Positions 17,069 to 27,381 are shown, numbered from the stretch's first letter. The stretch: 64,000 nt of DNA from an uncultured Aquimarina sp. (GCA_947498815.1 CANMLU010000012.1:1-64000), one strand, 5' to 3'. Notes: generated from the sequence alone by a model not told the origin. Program-made: numbers and translations.

Positions 17069-20000
17069 ATGAAAAATTTTATTAAGCTAAGTACATTGGT
17101 ATTGTACTTATACTGTGCAAACCTTATGGCACAGTTCAATTATGGAGAAGCCTTACAAAAGTCACTCCTGTTTTATGAAACACAACAATCGGGGATCTTA
17201 CCCGATTGGAATAGAGTTAGTTGGAGATCGGATGCAGGGATTAATGATGGAAAAGATGTTGGTCTGGACCTAACCGGTGGATGGCACGATGCCGGGGATC
17301 ATGTTAAATTTGGATTTCCAATGGCCTTTTCGATTACCGCACTTAATTGGGGGTTTTTGGAATACAAAGAAGGATATGATCTGGCTAATCAAACCGAAAT
17401 TTACAAACGTAATATTAAATGGGTTACAGATTACTTCATCCGGTGCCACCCAAGTGCCAATGAATTTTATGCCCAGGTAGCGGATAGTAAATCTCAGGAT
17501 CATAACTTCTGGATGTCTCCGGAAATGGTGGATGTGCACCCACAGTACGGTCAGCGTAAATCATATAAGCTATCGCCATCTGCACCTGGAACTGAAGTAG
17601 CTTGTGAAACTGCTGCTGCTTTGGCTTCGGCAAGTATTATTTTTAAAGAAAGTGATCCTGCCTATAGCGCAACTTTACTGGTCCATGCAAAAGAACTATA
17701 TGAATTTGGAGATCAACATCGTGGACGATACAATGAAGATGGAGGGATTCCGGCGACAGGTACGTATTCATCGGGAGGTTTTCAAGATGAATTAACATGG
17801 GGAGCGCTATGGTTGTACAAAGCTACAGGAGATCAAAAGTACTTGGATAAAGCCGAGGCAGAATATACACAACCTGATTTTTTGTGGAGTTTGGTTTGGG
17901 ATGATAAATCTTATGGTAATATGGTATTGCTATCTATTATTACAGGTAAAGATAACTACAAAGCAGATGCAGAACGTCACCTAGATTTTTGGCAACAAGG
18001 AGGAGGAATTAATTATTCTCCAGGAGGGCAGGCGCATTTAACACAATGGGGATCTCTTCGTCATTCAATGAATGCATCTCTAACCGCACTTATTTATAGT
18101 GATAATGTAGCCACACCCAAGAAAAATCAATATCATGATTTTGCAGTGGCTCAAGTAAACTATGCCTTGGGGAACAATCCTAATAATCGAAGTTTAGTTA
18201 CAGGTTTTGGAGTGAATCCACCAACAAAGCCACATCACAGAGGGCAACATGCCAGTTGGACAAGAAGCTCCAGTAATCCAGTAGAATCAAGGCATACGCT
18301 TTGGGGTGCTTTAATGGGTGGACCATCAGCTCCAGATGATGCCTTTGTTGAAGATAGAGATGACTTTCAGGCCAATGAGGTTGCTACCGATTATAATGCA
18401 TGTTATCAAGGAGTACTGGCAAGAATGGTGATGGAGTTTGGAGGAACACCATTAGCAAATTTTCCCCAACCAGAAACACCAGGCTTAGAGTTTATTAATG
18501 AGGTAAAAATCAATAATGATCAATCTCGCTTTACCGAGGTTGCCATTTGGTTAAATAATCGTTCTGCATGGCCGGCAAGAGTACCTGGTAAAATGACGGC
18601 AAGGTATTTTGTAGATATCTCTGAAGGAATTGCCGCTGGATTTACAGCAAATGATTATACGCTTACCGCCCGTGGAGCAGGACAAGCAATAGGAGGCTTA
18701 CAGCTGTGGGATGCAGCCAGCAATATTTATTTTGCCGAGGTTGAAGTTGATCAAGATAGAATGCCTTTCCCAGGAGGTCAGGGAGAATACAGAAGTGAAA
18801 TTCAATTACGAGTAGCGTTACCCAATAATGCGCCAGAAACTGCATGGGACGCCACAAATGATTTCTCATACACAGGATTGAATAATAATCTTAAGATTTC
18901 TGAATATGTTCCGATTTATGTTGATGGTAAATTGGCAGGTGGTAATGAACCTAATGGTGGAGAAATACCCACTGCCTCATTCATGGCTACTCCAGAATCA
19001 GGAGTTGCACCTCTTGAAGTATCCTTTGATGCATCTGCTTCTTCTGATCCTAATGGAGATTTATTATCTTATAACTGGAAATTCGGAAATGGGGAAACTT
19101 CTTCAGTTGTAACCCCAAAAATTACATATACACAGATAGGTTCCTACTTAGTAACTCTTACTGTAAGCGATGGAGAAAATATATCAGCAGAAGTTTCAAA
19201 AACCATTACAGTTACTGATAGTAATATTGCTCCTGTAGCTAATTTTACGGCTACACCAACAACCGGTATCGCTCCGGTAACTATTAGTTTTGATGCCACA
19301 ACATCTTCTGATGAAAATGGAGATAGTTTGACATATACATGGGATTTTGGAGACGGGACTTCTGGAGCGGGAGTAACTATTGATCATGAATATGTTAATA
19401 TAGGAGAATATATTACAACCCTTACAGTAAGTGATGGTAGTAAAACCGGAACAAAGACTACAACGATCAATGTTACCGATGGAAGCCCTGTAGCGTCATT
19501 TACAGCAACTCCAGATGCGGGTGTAGTTCCATTAGAAGTGTCTTTCGACGCATCAGCATCTTCTGATCCTTCCGGAGGAAATCTATCATATAATTGGGAT
19601 CTCGGCAACGGAAATGTGGCGAATACAGTAACCACATCTGCAACCTATACAGAAATCGGGAAGGTTACAGTTACGCTTACGGTAACCAATGCTGAAGGAA
19701 AAACAAGTGCTACATCAAAAACGATCGATGTTACCGACGGCACTGTAGGAGATTGTGCTTTTGGGACTCCAATTTCTGATCCGTTACCAACTATAAATTC
19801 GGCTTTCGAAAACATTTTTGTTTTAGGAGCAGGAGGCCCTAACCTTGATAACGTGACCAATTTCACGATCAATTGGGATATAGCAAATAATGGTCTGTAT
19901 CAATTTTCGATGAATACAAGTGATGGTAACCCTAGTTATTGGAATGACTTTTTACCAAAAGTAAGTCAGAATTTTAATACTGCTCAACCAGAGATTACGA

Positions 20001-23000
20001 TTACAAATTCTGGATTTACAGGGCTGGATGGATCGTATTGGGTAACCGTCGATCAAGGCAATTTTGTCTTGGTTTCCAAAACAGAAGGATTCACAATATA
20101 TTTCAGTACCACATCTACAGTCCCAGATTGTGATGGAGGTACACCACCAAATCCTGGAATAAATGGAGGTACCATTGCAGGAGGGCCATTTGTATTTACA
20201 GTTGGTGATGGTATAGCAGATAATGTTTCCGGAATTACACTTGCAGGAAATACAGGTACAAATAACAGTTGGATTGTAACCGATAATCAACAAAACATTC
20301 TTGGGCTTCCAACAACTCCCGAAGAAGTCGATTTTGATGTAGCTGGAACTGGAAGTTGTTTTATTTATAATGTAAGTTATAATGGAACTATAACGGGTCT
20401 AACTAATGGAGCAAATCTATCTCAACTATCAGGAGAGTTTGGACTCTCTAATGGTCTGGAAGTTGTAAGAAATCCTGCAGGCACTGGAGGAGGAGATTGT
20501 ACATTCGGTACTCCATTGGTAGCAGCATTGCCATCGATCGCCAACAAACAATATGAGAATATCTATGTTTTAGGGAATGGAGGACCAAATCTGGACAATG
20601 TAACTATGTTTACGATGAACTGGGATCTTAATAATAATGGGCTTTACCAATTTTCTATGAATACCAATGATGGTGCTCCTAATTGGTATATTGACCTGCT
20701 TGGAAATATTACACAAAATTTTAATACCACACAGCCCGAAGCAACGCTTACAGATACAGGGGTTACTGGATTGGATGGCTCGTATTGGGCAACTGTTGAT
20801 GAAGATAATTTTGTTTTGGTATCCAAGACAGGCGACTTCACGCTTTATTTTAGTACATCAGTAAGTGCTCCGGATTGTGCTGATGGAGGTAATACGAATC
20901 CCGTTGCAGATATTTCGGCAGCTCCCGTTTCTGGAGAGGCTCCTTTGGTGGTAACATTCGATGCTTCTGGATCTACAGACGTAGATGGGGATACACTATA
21001 TTATAGTTGGGACTTTGGAGAAGGAACCACTGGTGAAGGAATTACCATTGACCATACCTTTGAGCAAATTGGTGAGTATGAAGTTACACTTACAATAAAA
21101 GATGATAAAGGAGGTGAAGACCTTGCCAAAATCACAATTAAAGCAACAGATGGTGATATCATAATTAATCCGCCAACTGGAGATAATGAGTATATAGATC
21201 GATTTACAGAGATAAGAAATGAATTCTATGATCCGACCAATGGTTATTTTAGTGCCGATGGCTCACCACATCACTCTATAGAAACTTTGATTGTTGAGGC
21301 TCCTGATTACGGGCACGAATCTACAAGCGAATTGTATTCATATTGGTTATGGCTAGAGGTAATGAATGGTAGAATAACCAATGATTGGGCACCTTTAAAT
21401 AACGTATGGAATAAAATCGAACAATTCATTATTCCGACTACTACAGATCAACCCACAAATGGTGCCTATAATGCATCATCACCGGCGGCTTATGCAAGCG
21501 AATTTCCGTTGCCAAGTAACTATCCAGCACCACTTAATTTTAGTGCACCTGTAGGATCAGATCCTGTGTCACCCGATCTAACAGCTACGTATGGTGCCGA
21601 TATCTATCAAATGCACTGGTTATTGGATAATGATAACTTTTATGGGTATGGAAACAGAGGTGATGGAGTGAGTACACCTTCTTACATAAATACGTTCCAA
21701 AGAGGAGAGCAAGAATCTGTTTTTGAAACAGTACCGCATCCATCATGGGAAAGTTTTGATTGGGGAGGTACTGATGGATTCTTACCATTATTTATTGAAG
21801 ATCAAAATTATGCCAAACAATGGAGATACACTAGTGCTCCGGATGCAGATGCAAGAGCCGTACAAGCAATGTATTGGGCTCAGGTATATGCCAAAGAGCA
21901 AGGAACAAGTCTGGGAACTCTTGATTTGGATAAAGCATCAAAAATGGGAGACTATTTAAGACTTTCAATGTTTGATAAGTATTTTAAACCTCTTGGAGTA
22001 CAGAGCTCAACCAGTGGAGCGGGAACGGGATACGACAGTGCTCATTACCTAATGTCTTGGTATATGTCTTGGGGAGGTTCTGCAGATCCTGCTTCGCAAT
22101 GGGCTTTCAGAATTAGTTCTAGTCATTGTCATTTTGGATATCAAAATCCTGTGGCAGCTTACGCACTTACCCAGGTAGACGAGTTGAAACCGAAATCTCA
22201 AAATGGAGAAAGAGATTGGAACGAGAGTTTGAAAAGACAAATGGAATTTTATACCTGGTTGCAATCCAAAGAGGGAGCAATCGCCGGTGGCGCAACCAAC
22301 AGTTGGAATGGAGATTATAGCCCATACCCAGCAGGTAAATCAACATTTTATGATATGGCTTTTGATACCAATCCTGTGTATCATGATCCTGGAAGTGGAA
22401 CGTGGTTTGGATGGCAAGCCTGGTCTATGGAACGTGTGGCAGAATACTACTATATCACAAATGATCCGATGGCCAAAAATCTAATGGATAAATGGACAAC
22501 CTGGGTAAAAAGTGAAGTGAAACTTATTGGGAACGATGATTTCGAGATTCCAGCCACACTAGAGTGGTCGGGAGAACCAGAAACCTGGAACCCTAATAGC
22601 CCTAGTGCAAACAATAACCTTAGTGTTGTCGTTACAGATTACGGAAAAGACCTAGGAGTGGCTGCATCCATGGCAAAAGCACTTATTTATTATGCTGCTG
22701 CCACCAAAAAATACGGAACACTTGATGATGATGCAAGAATTTTGGCAAAAGAGGTGTTAGACAGAATGTGGAATACATACCGAGATGATAAAGGGCTTTC
22801 ATCTCCAGAAGATAGAGGTGATTTCAAAAGAATTTTTGAAGAAGAAGTTCATGTTCCTGCTGGTTTTTCTGGTAAAATGGCTAATGGAGATGAAATCAAA
22901 CCAGGAGTATCGTTTTTGGATATTCGATCCAATTACAAAAATGATCCTGAATTCTCTCGATTAGAAGCGGCATATGCTTCGGGGCAAGACTTTACCCAAC

Positions 23001-23371
23001 GTTATCACAGAAGCTGGGCTCAAATTGAAATAGCACTTGCCAATGCCGAGTATGGTTTCTTCTTCGGAGATCAAACAGCATCGGTAGCTGCTGCAAAACA
23101 ATTTGAAGTATCAGTAAGTCCTAATCCGGCGTCAAGCTTTATTGACATATCTGCAAACAGTTTGAGGGTTAAGAATAGCGAAATTAATAGTGTTAGAATG
23201 CGATTAATTGACTTGACAGGTAATGTAGTAAGAGTCAAAAACTTGAAAAACAAGGCACAGATGCAAATTCGTATTTCTGTTGAAGGTTTACCTTCGGGAA
23301 TATACGTCTTAGAAACTCTTGATTATGCTTCAAAAGAAGTGTCAAGAAAGAAAATAATAATTAATAGATAA
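17069..23371 (+). CDS. Bifunctional GH9-CBM3-PKD-X-GH48 cellulase, T9SS
   Basis: 2100-residue secreted cellulase. Order: signal peptide (1-21); GH9 endoglucanase (about 22-465) with GGWHDAGDH (Asp74, Asp77), HHRGQHASW and the acid Glu437 in NEVATDYNA; family 3c-type CBM (about 473-618); three PKD domains (about 632-893); module X1 (about 895-1020); a GGPFVFTVGDG-type module (about 1033-1140); module X2 (about 1143-1268), a paralogue of X1; a fourth PKD (about 1277-1362); GH48 processive cellobiohydrolase (about 1371-2004) with probable acid Glu1421 in GHESTSELYSY; T9SS sorting domain (about 2010-2100, VSPNPASSFIDIS). The pairing of an endoglucanase with a reducing-end exoglucanase in one chain mirrors CelA of Caldicellulosiruptor. 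GH48 is known mostly from Firmicutes and Actinobacteria, so horizontal acquisition is likely. A terminator-like hairpin follows. Confidence 0.95.
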   Translation: MKNFIKLSTLVLYLYCANLMAQFNYGEALQKSLLFYETQQSGILPDWNRVSWRSDAGINDGKDVGLDLTGGWHDAGDHVKFGFPMAFSITALNWGFLEYKEGYDLANQTEIYKRNIKWVTDYFIRCHPSANEFYAQVADSKSQDHNFWMSPEMVDVHPQYGQRKSYKLSPSAPGTEVACETAAALASASIIFKESDPAYSATLLVHAKELYEFGDQHRGRYNEDGGIPATGTYSSGGFQDELTWGALWLYKATGDQKYLDKAEAEYTQPDFLWSLVWDDKSYGNMVLLSIITGKDNYKADAERHLDFWQQGGGINYSPGGQAHLTQWGSLRHSMNASLTALIYSDNVATPKKNQYHDFAVAQVNYALGNNPNNRSLVTGFGVNPPTKPHHRGQHASWTRSSSNPVESRHTLWGALMGGPSAPDDAFVEDRDDFQANEVATDYNACYQGVLARMVMEFGGTPLANFPQPETPGLEFINEVKINNDQSRFTEVAIWLNNRSAWPARVPGKMTARYFVDISEGIAAGFTANDYTLTARGAGQAIGGLQLWDAASNIYFAEVEVDQDRMPFPGGQGEYRSEIQLRVALPNNAPETAWDATNDFSYTGLNNNLKISEYVPIYVDGKLAGGNEPNGGEIPTASFMATPESGVAPLEVSFDASASSDPNGDLLSYNWKFGNGETSSVVTPKITYTQIGSYLVTLTVSDGENISAEVSKTITVTDSNIAPVANFTATPTTGIAPVTISFDATTSSDENGDSLTYTWDFGDGTSGAGVTIDHEYVNIGEYITTLTVSDGSKTGTKTTTINVTDGSPVASFTATPDAGVVPLEVSFDASASSDPSGGNLSYNWDLGNGNVANTVTTSATYTEIGKVTVTLTVTNAEGKTSATSKTIDVTDGTVGDCAFGTPISDPLPTINSAFENIFVLGAGGPNLDNVTNFTINWDIANNGLYQFSMNTSDGNPSYWNDFLPKVSQNFNTAQPEITITNSGFTGLDGSYWVTVDQGNFVLVSKTEGFTIYFSTTSTVPDCDGGTPPNPGINGGTIAGGPFVFTVGDGIADNVSGITLAGNTGTNNSWIVTDNQQNILGLPTTPEEVDFDVAGTGSCFIYNVSYNGTITGLTNGANLSQLSGEFGLSNGLEVVRNPAGTGGGDCTFGTPLVAALPSIANKQYENIYVLGNGGPNLDNVTMFTMNWDLNNNGLYQFSMNTNDGAPNWYIDLLGNITQNFNTTQPEATLTDTGVTGLDGSYWATVDEDNFVLVSKTGDFTLYFSTSVSAPDCADGGNTNPVADISAAPVSGEAPLVVTFDASGSTDVDGDTLYYSWDFGEGTTGEGITIDHTFEQIGEYEVTLTIKDDKGGEDLAKITIKATDGDIIINPPTGDNEYIDRFTEIRNEFYDPTNGYFSADGSPHHSIETLIVEAPDYGHESTSELYSYWLWLEVMNGRITNDWAPLNNVWNKIEQFIIPTTTDQPTNGAYNASSPAAYASEFPLPSNYPAPLNFSAPVGSDPVSPDLTATYGADIYQMHWLLDNDNFYGYGNRGDGVSTPSYINTFQRGEQESVFETVPHPSWESFDWGGTDGFLPLFIEDQNYAKQWRYTSAPDADARAVQAMYWAQVYAKEQGTSLGTLDLDKASKMGDYLRLSMFDKYFKPLGVQSSTSGAGTGYDSAHYLMSWYMSWGGSADPASQWAFRISSSHCHFGYQNPVAAYALTQVDELKPKSQNGERDWNESLKRQMEFYTWLQSKEGAIAGGATNSWNGDYSPYPAGKSTFYDMAFDTNPVYHDPGSGTWFGWQAWSMERVAEYYYITNDPMAKNLMDKWTTWVKSEVKLIGNDDFEIPATLEWSGEPETWNPNSPSANNNLSVVVTDYGKDLGVAASMAKALIYYAAATKKYGTLDDDARILAKEVLDRMWNTYRDDKGLSSPEDRGDFKRIFEEEVHVPAGFSGKMANGDEIKPGVSFLDIRSNYKNDPEFSRLEAAYASGQDFTQRYHRSWAQIEIALANAEYGFFFGDQTASVAAAKQFEVSVSPNPASSFIDISANSLRVKNSEINSVRMRLIDLTGNVVRVKNLKNKAQMQIRISVEGLPSGIYVLETLDYASKEVSRKKIIINR
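19750..20135 (+). repeat. Module X, copy 1 (coding)
   Basis: Encodes about 125 residues starting CAFGTPISDPLP, with NLDNVTNFTINWD and FSMNTSDGNPSYW. It pairs with the block at 20497-20880. Aromatic-rich beta-type sequence between cellulase domains; candidate carbohydrate-binding module, family not recognised. Confidence 0.7.
20497..20880 (+). repeat. Module X, copy 2 (coding)
   Basis: Encodes about 125 residues starting CTFGTPLVAALP, with NLDNVTMFTMNWD and FSMNTNDGAPNWY. Clearly homologous to copy 1 with conserved Trp, Tyr and Asn positions and the LDGSYWxTVD stretch. Confidence 0.7.
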
Positions 23372-23382
23372 AAAATAAATAT

Positions 23383-23411
23383 GAGAGAGGTTCTTACAAC
23401 CTCTCTCTTCT
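23383..23411 (+). terminator. Terminator-like hairpin after GH9-GH48 gene
   Basis: Stem GAGAGAGGTT (23383-23392) pairs with AACCTCTCTC (23398-23407) around a 5-nt loop, 12 bp after the stop codon. The downstream T-run is weak (TTCT). Confidence 0.65.
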
Positions 23412-23481
23412 ACCCTTAGTTAATGCGTGTTGAATACGCAAATTAAATCATAATCATACGTATAACTAGAATTTTTTAATT

Positions 23482-26400
23482 ATGAAATTTAACAAACTCA
23501 ATTTTTTAATTGCGCTTCTTCTTTTAGGAGTATTAGCGCAAGCTCAGACTCCCGAAGGAGAATTAAAAAGGTGGCATAAGGTCAGCTTAACTTTTAATGG
23601 CCCGAATACCTCGGAGACCGCGAACCCAAATCCATTCTCAGACTATAGACTTGAAGTCACATTTACGCATCAAGTAAGTAATAGAAGTTATAAAGTGCCT
23701 GGATACTATGCGGCTTGTGGCAACGCCGAGAATAATAGCTGTACTTCTGGAAACAAATGGAGAGTACATTTTGCACCAGAACAACCAGGAGTCTGGAACT
23801 GGTCTGCGTCTTTCAAATCAGGATCTAATGTTGCTATTAATGGCGGTGGATCCGTAGGCGGATTCATGGATGGTAGTACCGGTTCTTTTTCGGTTTCAGA
23901 ATCTGATAAATCTGGAAGAGATCACAGAGCAAAAAATAAAGGAATGCTGCGATATGTAGGACAACATTATCTTAGGTACACGGGCACAAATCCTGGTAAC
24001 CCAAATGGAAGCTGGTTTGTAAAGGCCGGTGCAGATGCTCCAGAAAACACATTGGCGTATAATGATTTTGATAATACACCCAATAGAGGAAATAGGCGTA
24101 AGACATGGAATCCTCACCAACAAGATTATCAGGCTTCAGATGCTAGTGCATATACCTGGAATGGAGGAAAAGGAACCGAATTGCTTGGAGTGGTTCGATA
24201 TCTATCAAACAAGGGATTAAATGCTTTTTCATTCTTAACATTAAGCCTGCATGGAGATGACGAGAATGTATTTCCACATTTGTTAAAAGTAAATGAAAGT
24301 ACTTATAACGGATACAATGATGGCCAACAATGGAATCAAGGAGTTCATAAAGATAGATTTGATGTATCGAAACTAGCGCAATGGGAAAAAATATTTGAAT
24401 ACGCCGATAAGAAAGGAATGTTTATGCATTTCAAAACGCTAGAGACCGAGAATGATAATATCATGGATAATAATGGCTTCGGAAGACAGAGAAAATTGTA
24501 TTACCGTGAATTGGTAGCACGTTTTGGACACCATCTAGCTCTTAACTGGAACCTTGCTGAAGAAACAACGATACCTGATAATGTCGTTAAGAGTACAGCT
24601 AGCTATATCAAACAGTTAGATCCATATGACCACCACATTGTGATCCACACCTATCCAGGACAACAAGACCAACGATATAACCCATTGTTAGGTAATAATT
24701 CTGAATTAACTGGTGCTTCTGTGCAAACAGATAAGAATAAAGTGCATAATGATGTAAAACGTTGGTTAGAAAAATCACGGAATGCAGGTAAGAAATGGGT
24801 AGTTGCCAATGACGAGCAAGGAAGCGCCAATATTGGTGTTGATAAGGATGGAAAAGAAGATAAATTGGTGAGACATAAAGTGCTTTGGGGTACTTTGATG
24901 GCTGGTGGAATGGGAGTAGAGTATTATTATGGCTATCAAACAGGAGAAACTGATCTATCTGCCCAAAATCATAGATCAAGAGACGGCAAATATTCTGATG
25001 CAGGAAGAGCATTGCAATTTTTCAATACTAACTTACTAGGTAATTTAACTAGTATGATATCTTCAGATGGCGTTACCGGGGATAATAACGATTATGTGCT
25101 TGCTAAAGCAGGTGAGCTATATGCCGTTTATAGGCCTAATGGAGGATCCACAGGGCTTAGTTTACCATCGGGAAATAATAAATATGATGTGCAATGGTAC
25201 AATCCACGCTCTGGCGGAAATCTAACCACTAAAACTACACTGGGAAATAACCTTGTAGCACCCGATAATAATGATTGGGTAGCCTTGATTAAAAAGAAAG
25301 ATGGAACTGGTGGTGGAGATGGCGGTGGTGACTGTGTTGCTTTAGAACAAAATGGAGTGGTAGCCGTTGAGGCCGAACATTTTGATAGCCAGTCTAAAAC
25401 TAGTAAAAGAGAATGGTATGTTCTTAATGGGAGTGGATCTACACCTAATCCAGACCCAGATCCAGATCATTCGAACGGAGCTAGTGGTGGCGGGTATTTA
25501 GAAATATTACCAGATACAAGAGTTACGCATTCGGATCCGCTAATTAATGGTGAAAACTTTAGTAATACGGCAGGCGAAACTACAATTGTCAATTACAAAG
25601 TGAAGTTTACGACACCTGGTAAATATTTTGTTTGGGTACGAGCATACTCTACAGGTTCTGAAGATAACGGAGTGCATGTAGGGATTGATGGAACCTGGAC
25701 AGCTTCTGGAAACAGAATGCAATGGTGTGCAGGAAAAAATCAATGGACATGGGAGAGTAAACAACGTACCAATGCCAATCATTGCGGTGAAGCACAAAAG
25801 ATATTTGTCAATGTGCCAACTGCAGGAATACATACAATCTCATTTTCGATGAGAGAAGATGGATTCGAGATGGATAAATTTGTACTATCTAAAGCCTATA
25901 CAAAACCTAGTGGAAATGGCCCAGATGAGGTCCTGGTAGATTGTGGAGGAGATAATAATGAGCCACAAGTAAATATGACTTCTCCTACCAATGGAGCGAC
26001 TTTTCAGCCGGGAGCTATAATTTCCTTAAAAGCAAATGCTTCGGATTCTGATGGAACTATTGCCAAAGTTGAGTTCTTTGTGAATGGTAATTTGATAGCA
26101 ACCGAAAATTCGGCACCATACGAGACCACTACTACAATCAATACTATTGGTAATTATGGTATCACAGCCAAAGCAACAGATAATGATAGTGCTGTAACTA
26201 CTTCTGGTATTATAAATATTAAAATAGAAGAAGATACGCCTCCGCCGACAGACTCGATTAGCATTCCAGGAGCTTTTGAAGCCGAAAACTTTAGCGCAAA
26301 GTCCGGGAGTATCCGTATCGAAAATACTCCGGGGACTTCAAATCAGAATTTAGGATATATTAAAAATGGCGATTATACAGAGTATTTAATAAATGTTGAT

Positions 26401-27381
26401 TCAAGTGGAAAATACACCATGGATTTTTATGCTTCTAGTAAAGGTATTGGTGGAACAATAGATATTATCGAAGCTGGTGAAACTGTTGGTTCTATTTCAA
26501 TTCCTGTGACAGGCCAATGGCATACCTATAAAAAGTATTCTGTTGATGTCTCTCTTACAGCTGGTCAGAAAACGTTAAGATTACTTAATAAAGGCGGAAA
26601 TGGTTATTTGTTTAATGTAGACAAAGTGGTTACAACCAAATTAGCTATAGTGGAACAAACTGTAACATTATCTCCGATTCATGATGCATATTTGCAAAAT
26701 GCAACTCGATTTAATAGCGAGGTTGTTCGTGTTGAGCAAAATAAAAGAACAGGATACCTAATGTTTGATCTTTCAGGAATTAACGGAACTATAAGTAAGG
26801 CAGAACTTAAGTTTACAGTGAACTCAGATCCGGGTAATGGTAATCTGACGGTACACAAAGGAAATTCAAATAATTGGACAGAAAGTAACATTTCTAATAC
26901 AAATAAACCTGCTACAGGAGTTTTATTGGGTAATTTGAATACTAATTACGGTATTGGAAGTACAAAAACAATTAGCCTGAATACACAATCATTATCTGGA
27001 AATCAATTGTCATTGATCATGAATATGACTTCAGGAAATGATTTTGCTTTTGCGTCAAAAGAAAATGGAGCTAGTACTCCTCCACAATTGGTAATTACCT
27101 ACACTGGAAATCTTCAAAGAAGTAATGCTGCTAGTGCAGTGTCAAAGAGTGGTAATAAAATCAGTGTATTTCCAAACCCTGGTATAGATTGGATTAATAT
27201 CTCGGGAGCCTCCAAAGGTACAACAGTTAAGATATTCAATTCTGTTGGGATATTACAAAAAGAGGTTGTGCTTAAAAATAGTCAAAGCCCAATAGATGTG
27301 CATGATTTACCTTCTGGGTATTATATTTTGAATATTAAAGACACTAATAGAACCAAAAAAATTATTCTTATGAAAGAATAA
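23482..27381 (+). CDS. Secreted DUF5060 protein with CBM6 and DNRLRE modules, T9SS
   Basis: 1299 residues: signal peptide (1-21, ending AQAQ); DUF5060 beta-sandwich (about 28-110); TIM-barrel-like catalytic candidate (about 150-530), where acidic residues in NWNLAEE (near 358) and VVANDEQGSA (near 443) are plausible acid/base and nucleophile; a C-terminal collagen-binding-like beta domain (about 545-615); a carbohydrate-binding module (about 620-815, VVAVEAEHFD); an Ig-like domain (about 830-915); CBM6 (about 928-1055, GAFEAENFSAKSG); a DNRLRE/CBM96-like module (about 1060-1215, AYLQNATRFNSEVV); T9SS sorting domain (VFPNPGIDWINISG). Probably an extracellular glycoside hydrolase; substrate unknown. 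It follows the GH9-GH48 gene by 110 bp with a hairpin between. Confidence 0.88.
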   Translation: MKFNKLNFLIALLLLGVLAQAQTPEGELKRWHKVSLTFNGPNTSETANPNPFSDYRLEVTFTHQVSNRSYKVPGYYAACGNAENNSCTSGNKWRVHFAPEQPGVWNWSASFKSGSNVAINGGGSVGGFMDGSTGSFSVSESDKSGRDHRAKNKGMLRYVGQHYLRYTGTNPGNPNGSWFVKAGADAPENTLAYNDFDNTPNRGNRRKTWNPHQQDYQASDASAYTWNGGKGTELLGVVRYLSNKGLNAFSFLTLSLHGDDENVFPHLLKVNESTYNGYNDGQQWNQGVHKDRFDVSKLAQWEKIFEYADKKGMFMHFKTLETENDNIMDNNGFGRQRKLYYRELVARFGHHLALNWNLAEETTIPDNVVKSTASYIKQLDPYDHHIVIHTYPGQQDQRYNPLLGNNSELTGASVQTDKNKVHNDVKRWLEKSRNAGKKWVVANDEQGSANIGVDKDGKEDKLVRHKVLWGTLMAGGMGVEYYYGYQTGETDLSAQNHRSRDGKYSDAGRALQFFNTNLLGNLTSMISSDGVTGDNNDYVLAKAGELYAVYRPNGGSTGLSLPSGNNKYDVQWYNPRSGGNLTTKTTLGNNLVAPDNNDWVALIKKKDGTGGGDGGGDCVALEQNGVVAVEAEHFDSQSKTSKREWYVLNGSGSTPNPDPDPDHSNGASGGGYLEILPDTRVTHSDPLINGENFSNTAGETTIVNYKVKFTTPGKYFVWVRAYSTGSEDNGVHVGIDGTWTASGNRMQWCAGKNQWTWESKQRTNANHCGEAQKIFVNVPTAGIHTISFSMREDGFEMDKFVLSKAYTKPSGNGPDEVLVDCGGDNNEPQVNMTSPTNGATFQPGAIISLKANASDSDGTIAKVEFFVNGNLIATENSAPYETTTTINTIGNYGITAKATDNDSAVTTSGIINIKIEEDTPPPTDSISIPGAFEAENFSAKSGSIRIENTPGTSNQNLGYIKNGDYTEYLINVDSSGKYTMDFYASSKGIGGTIDIIEAGETVGSISIPVTGQWHTYKKYSVDVSLTAGQKTLRLLNKGGNGYLFNVDKVVTTKLAIVEQTVTLSPIHDAYLQNATRFNSEVVRVEQNKRTGYLMFDLSGINGTISKAELKFTVNSDPGNGNLTVHKGNSNNWTESNISNTNKPATGVLLGNLNTNYGIGSTKTISLNTQSLSGNQLSLIMNMTSGNDFAFASKENGASTPPQLVITYTGNLQRSNAASAVSKSGNKISVFPNPGIDWINISGASKGTTVKIFNSVGILQKEVVLKNSQSPIDVHDLPSGYYILNIKDTNRTKKIILMKE

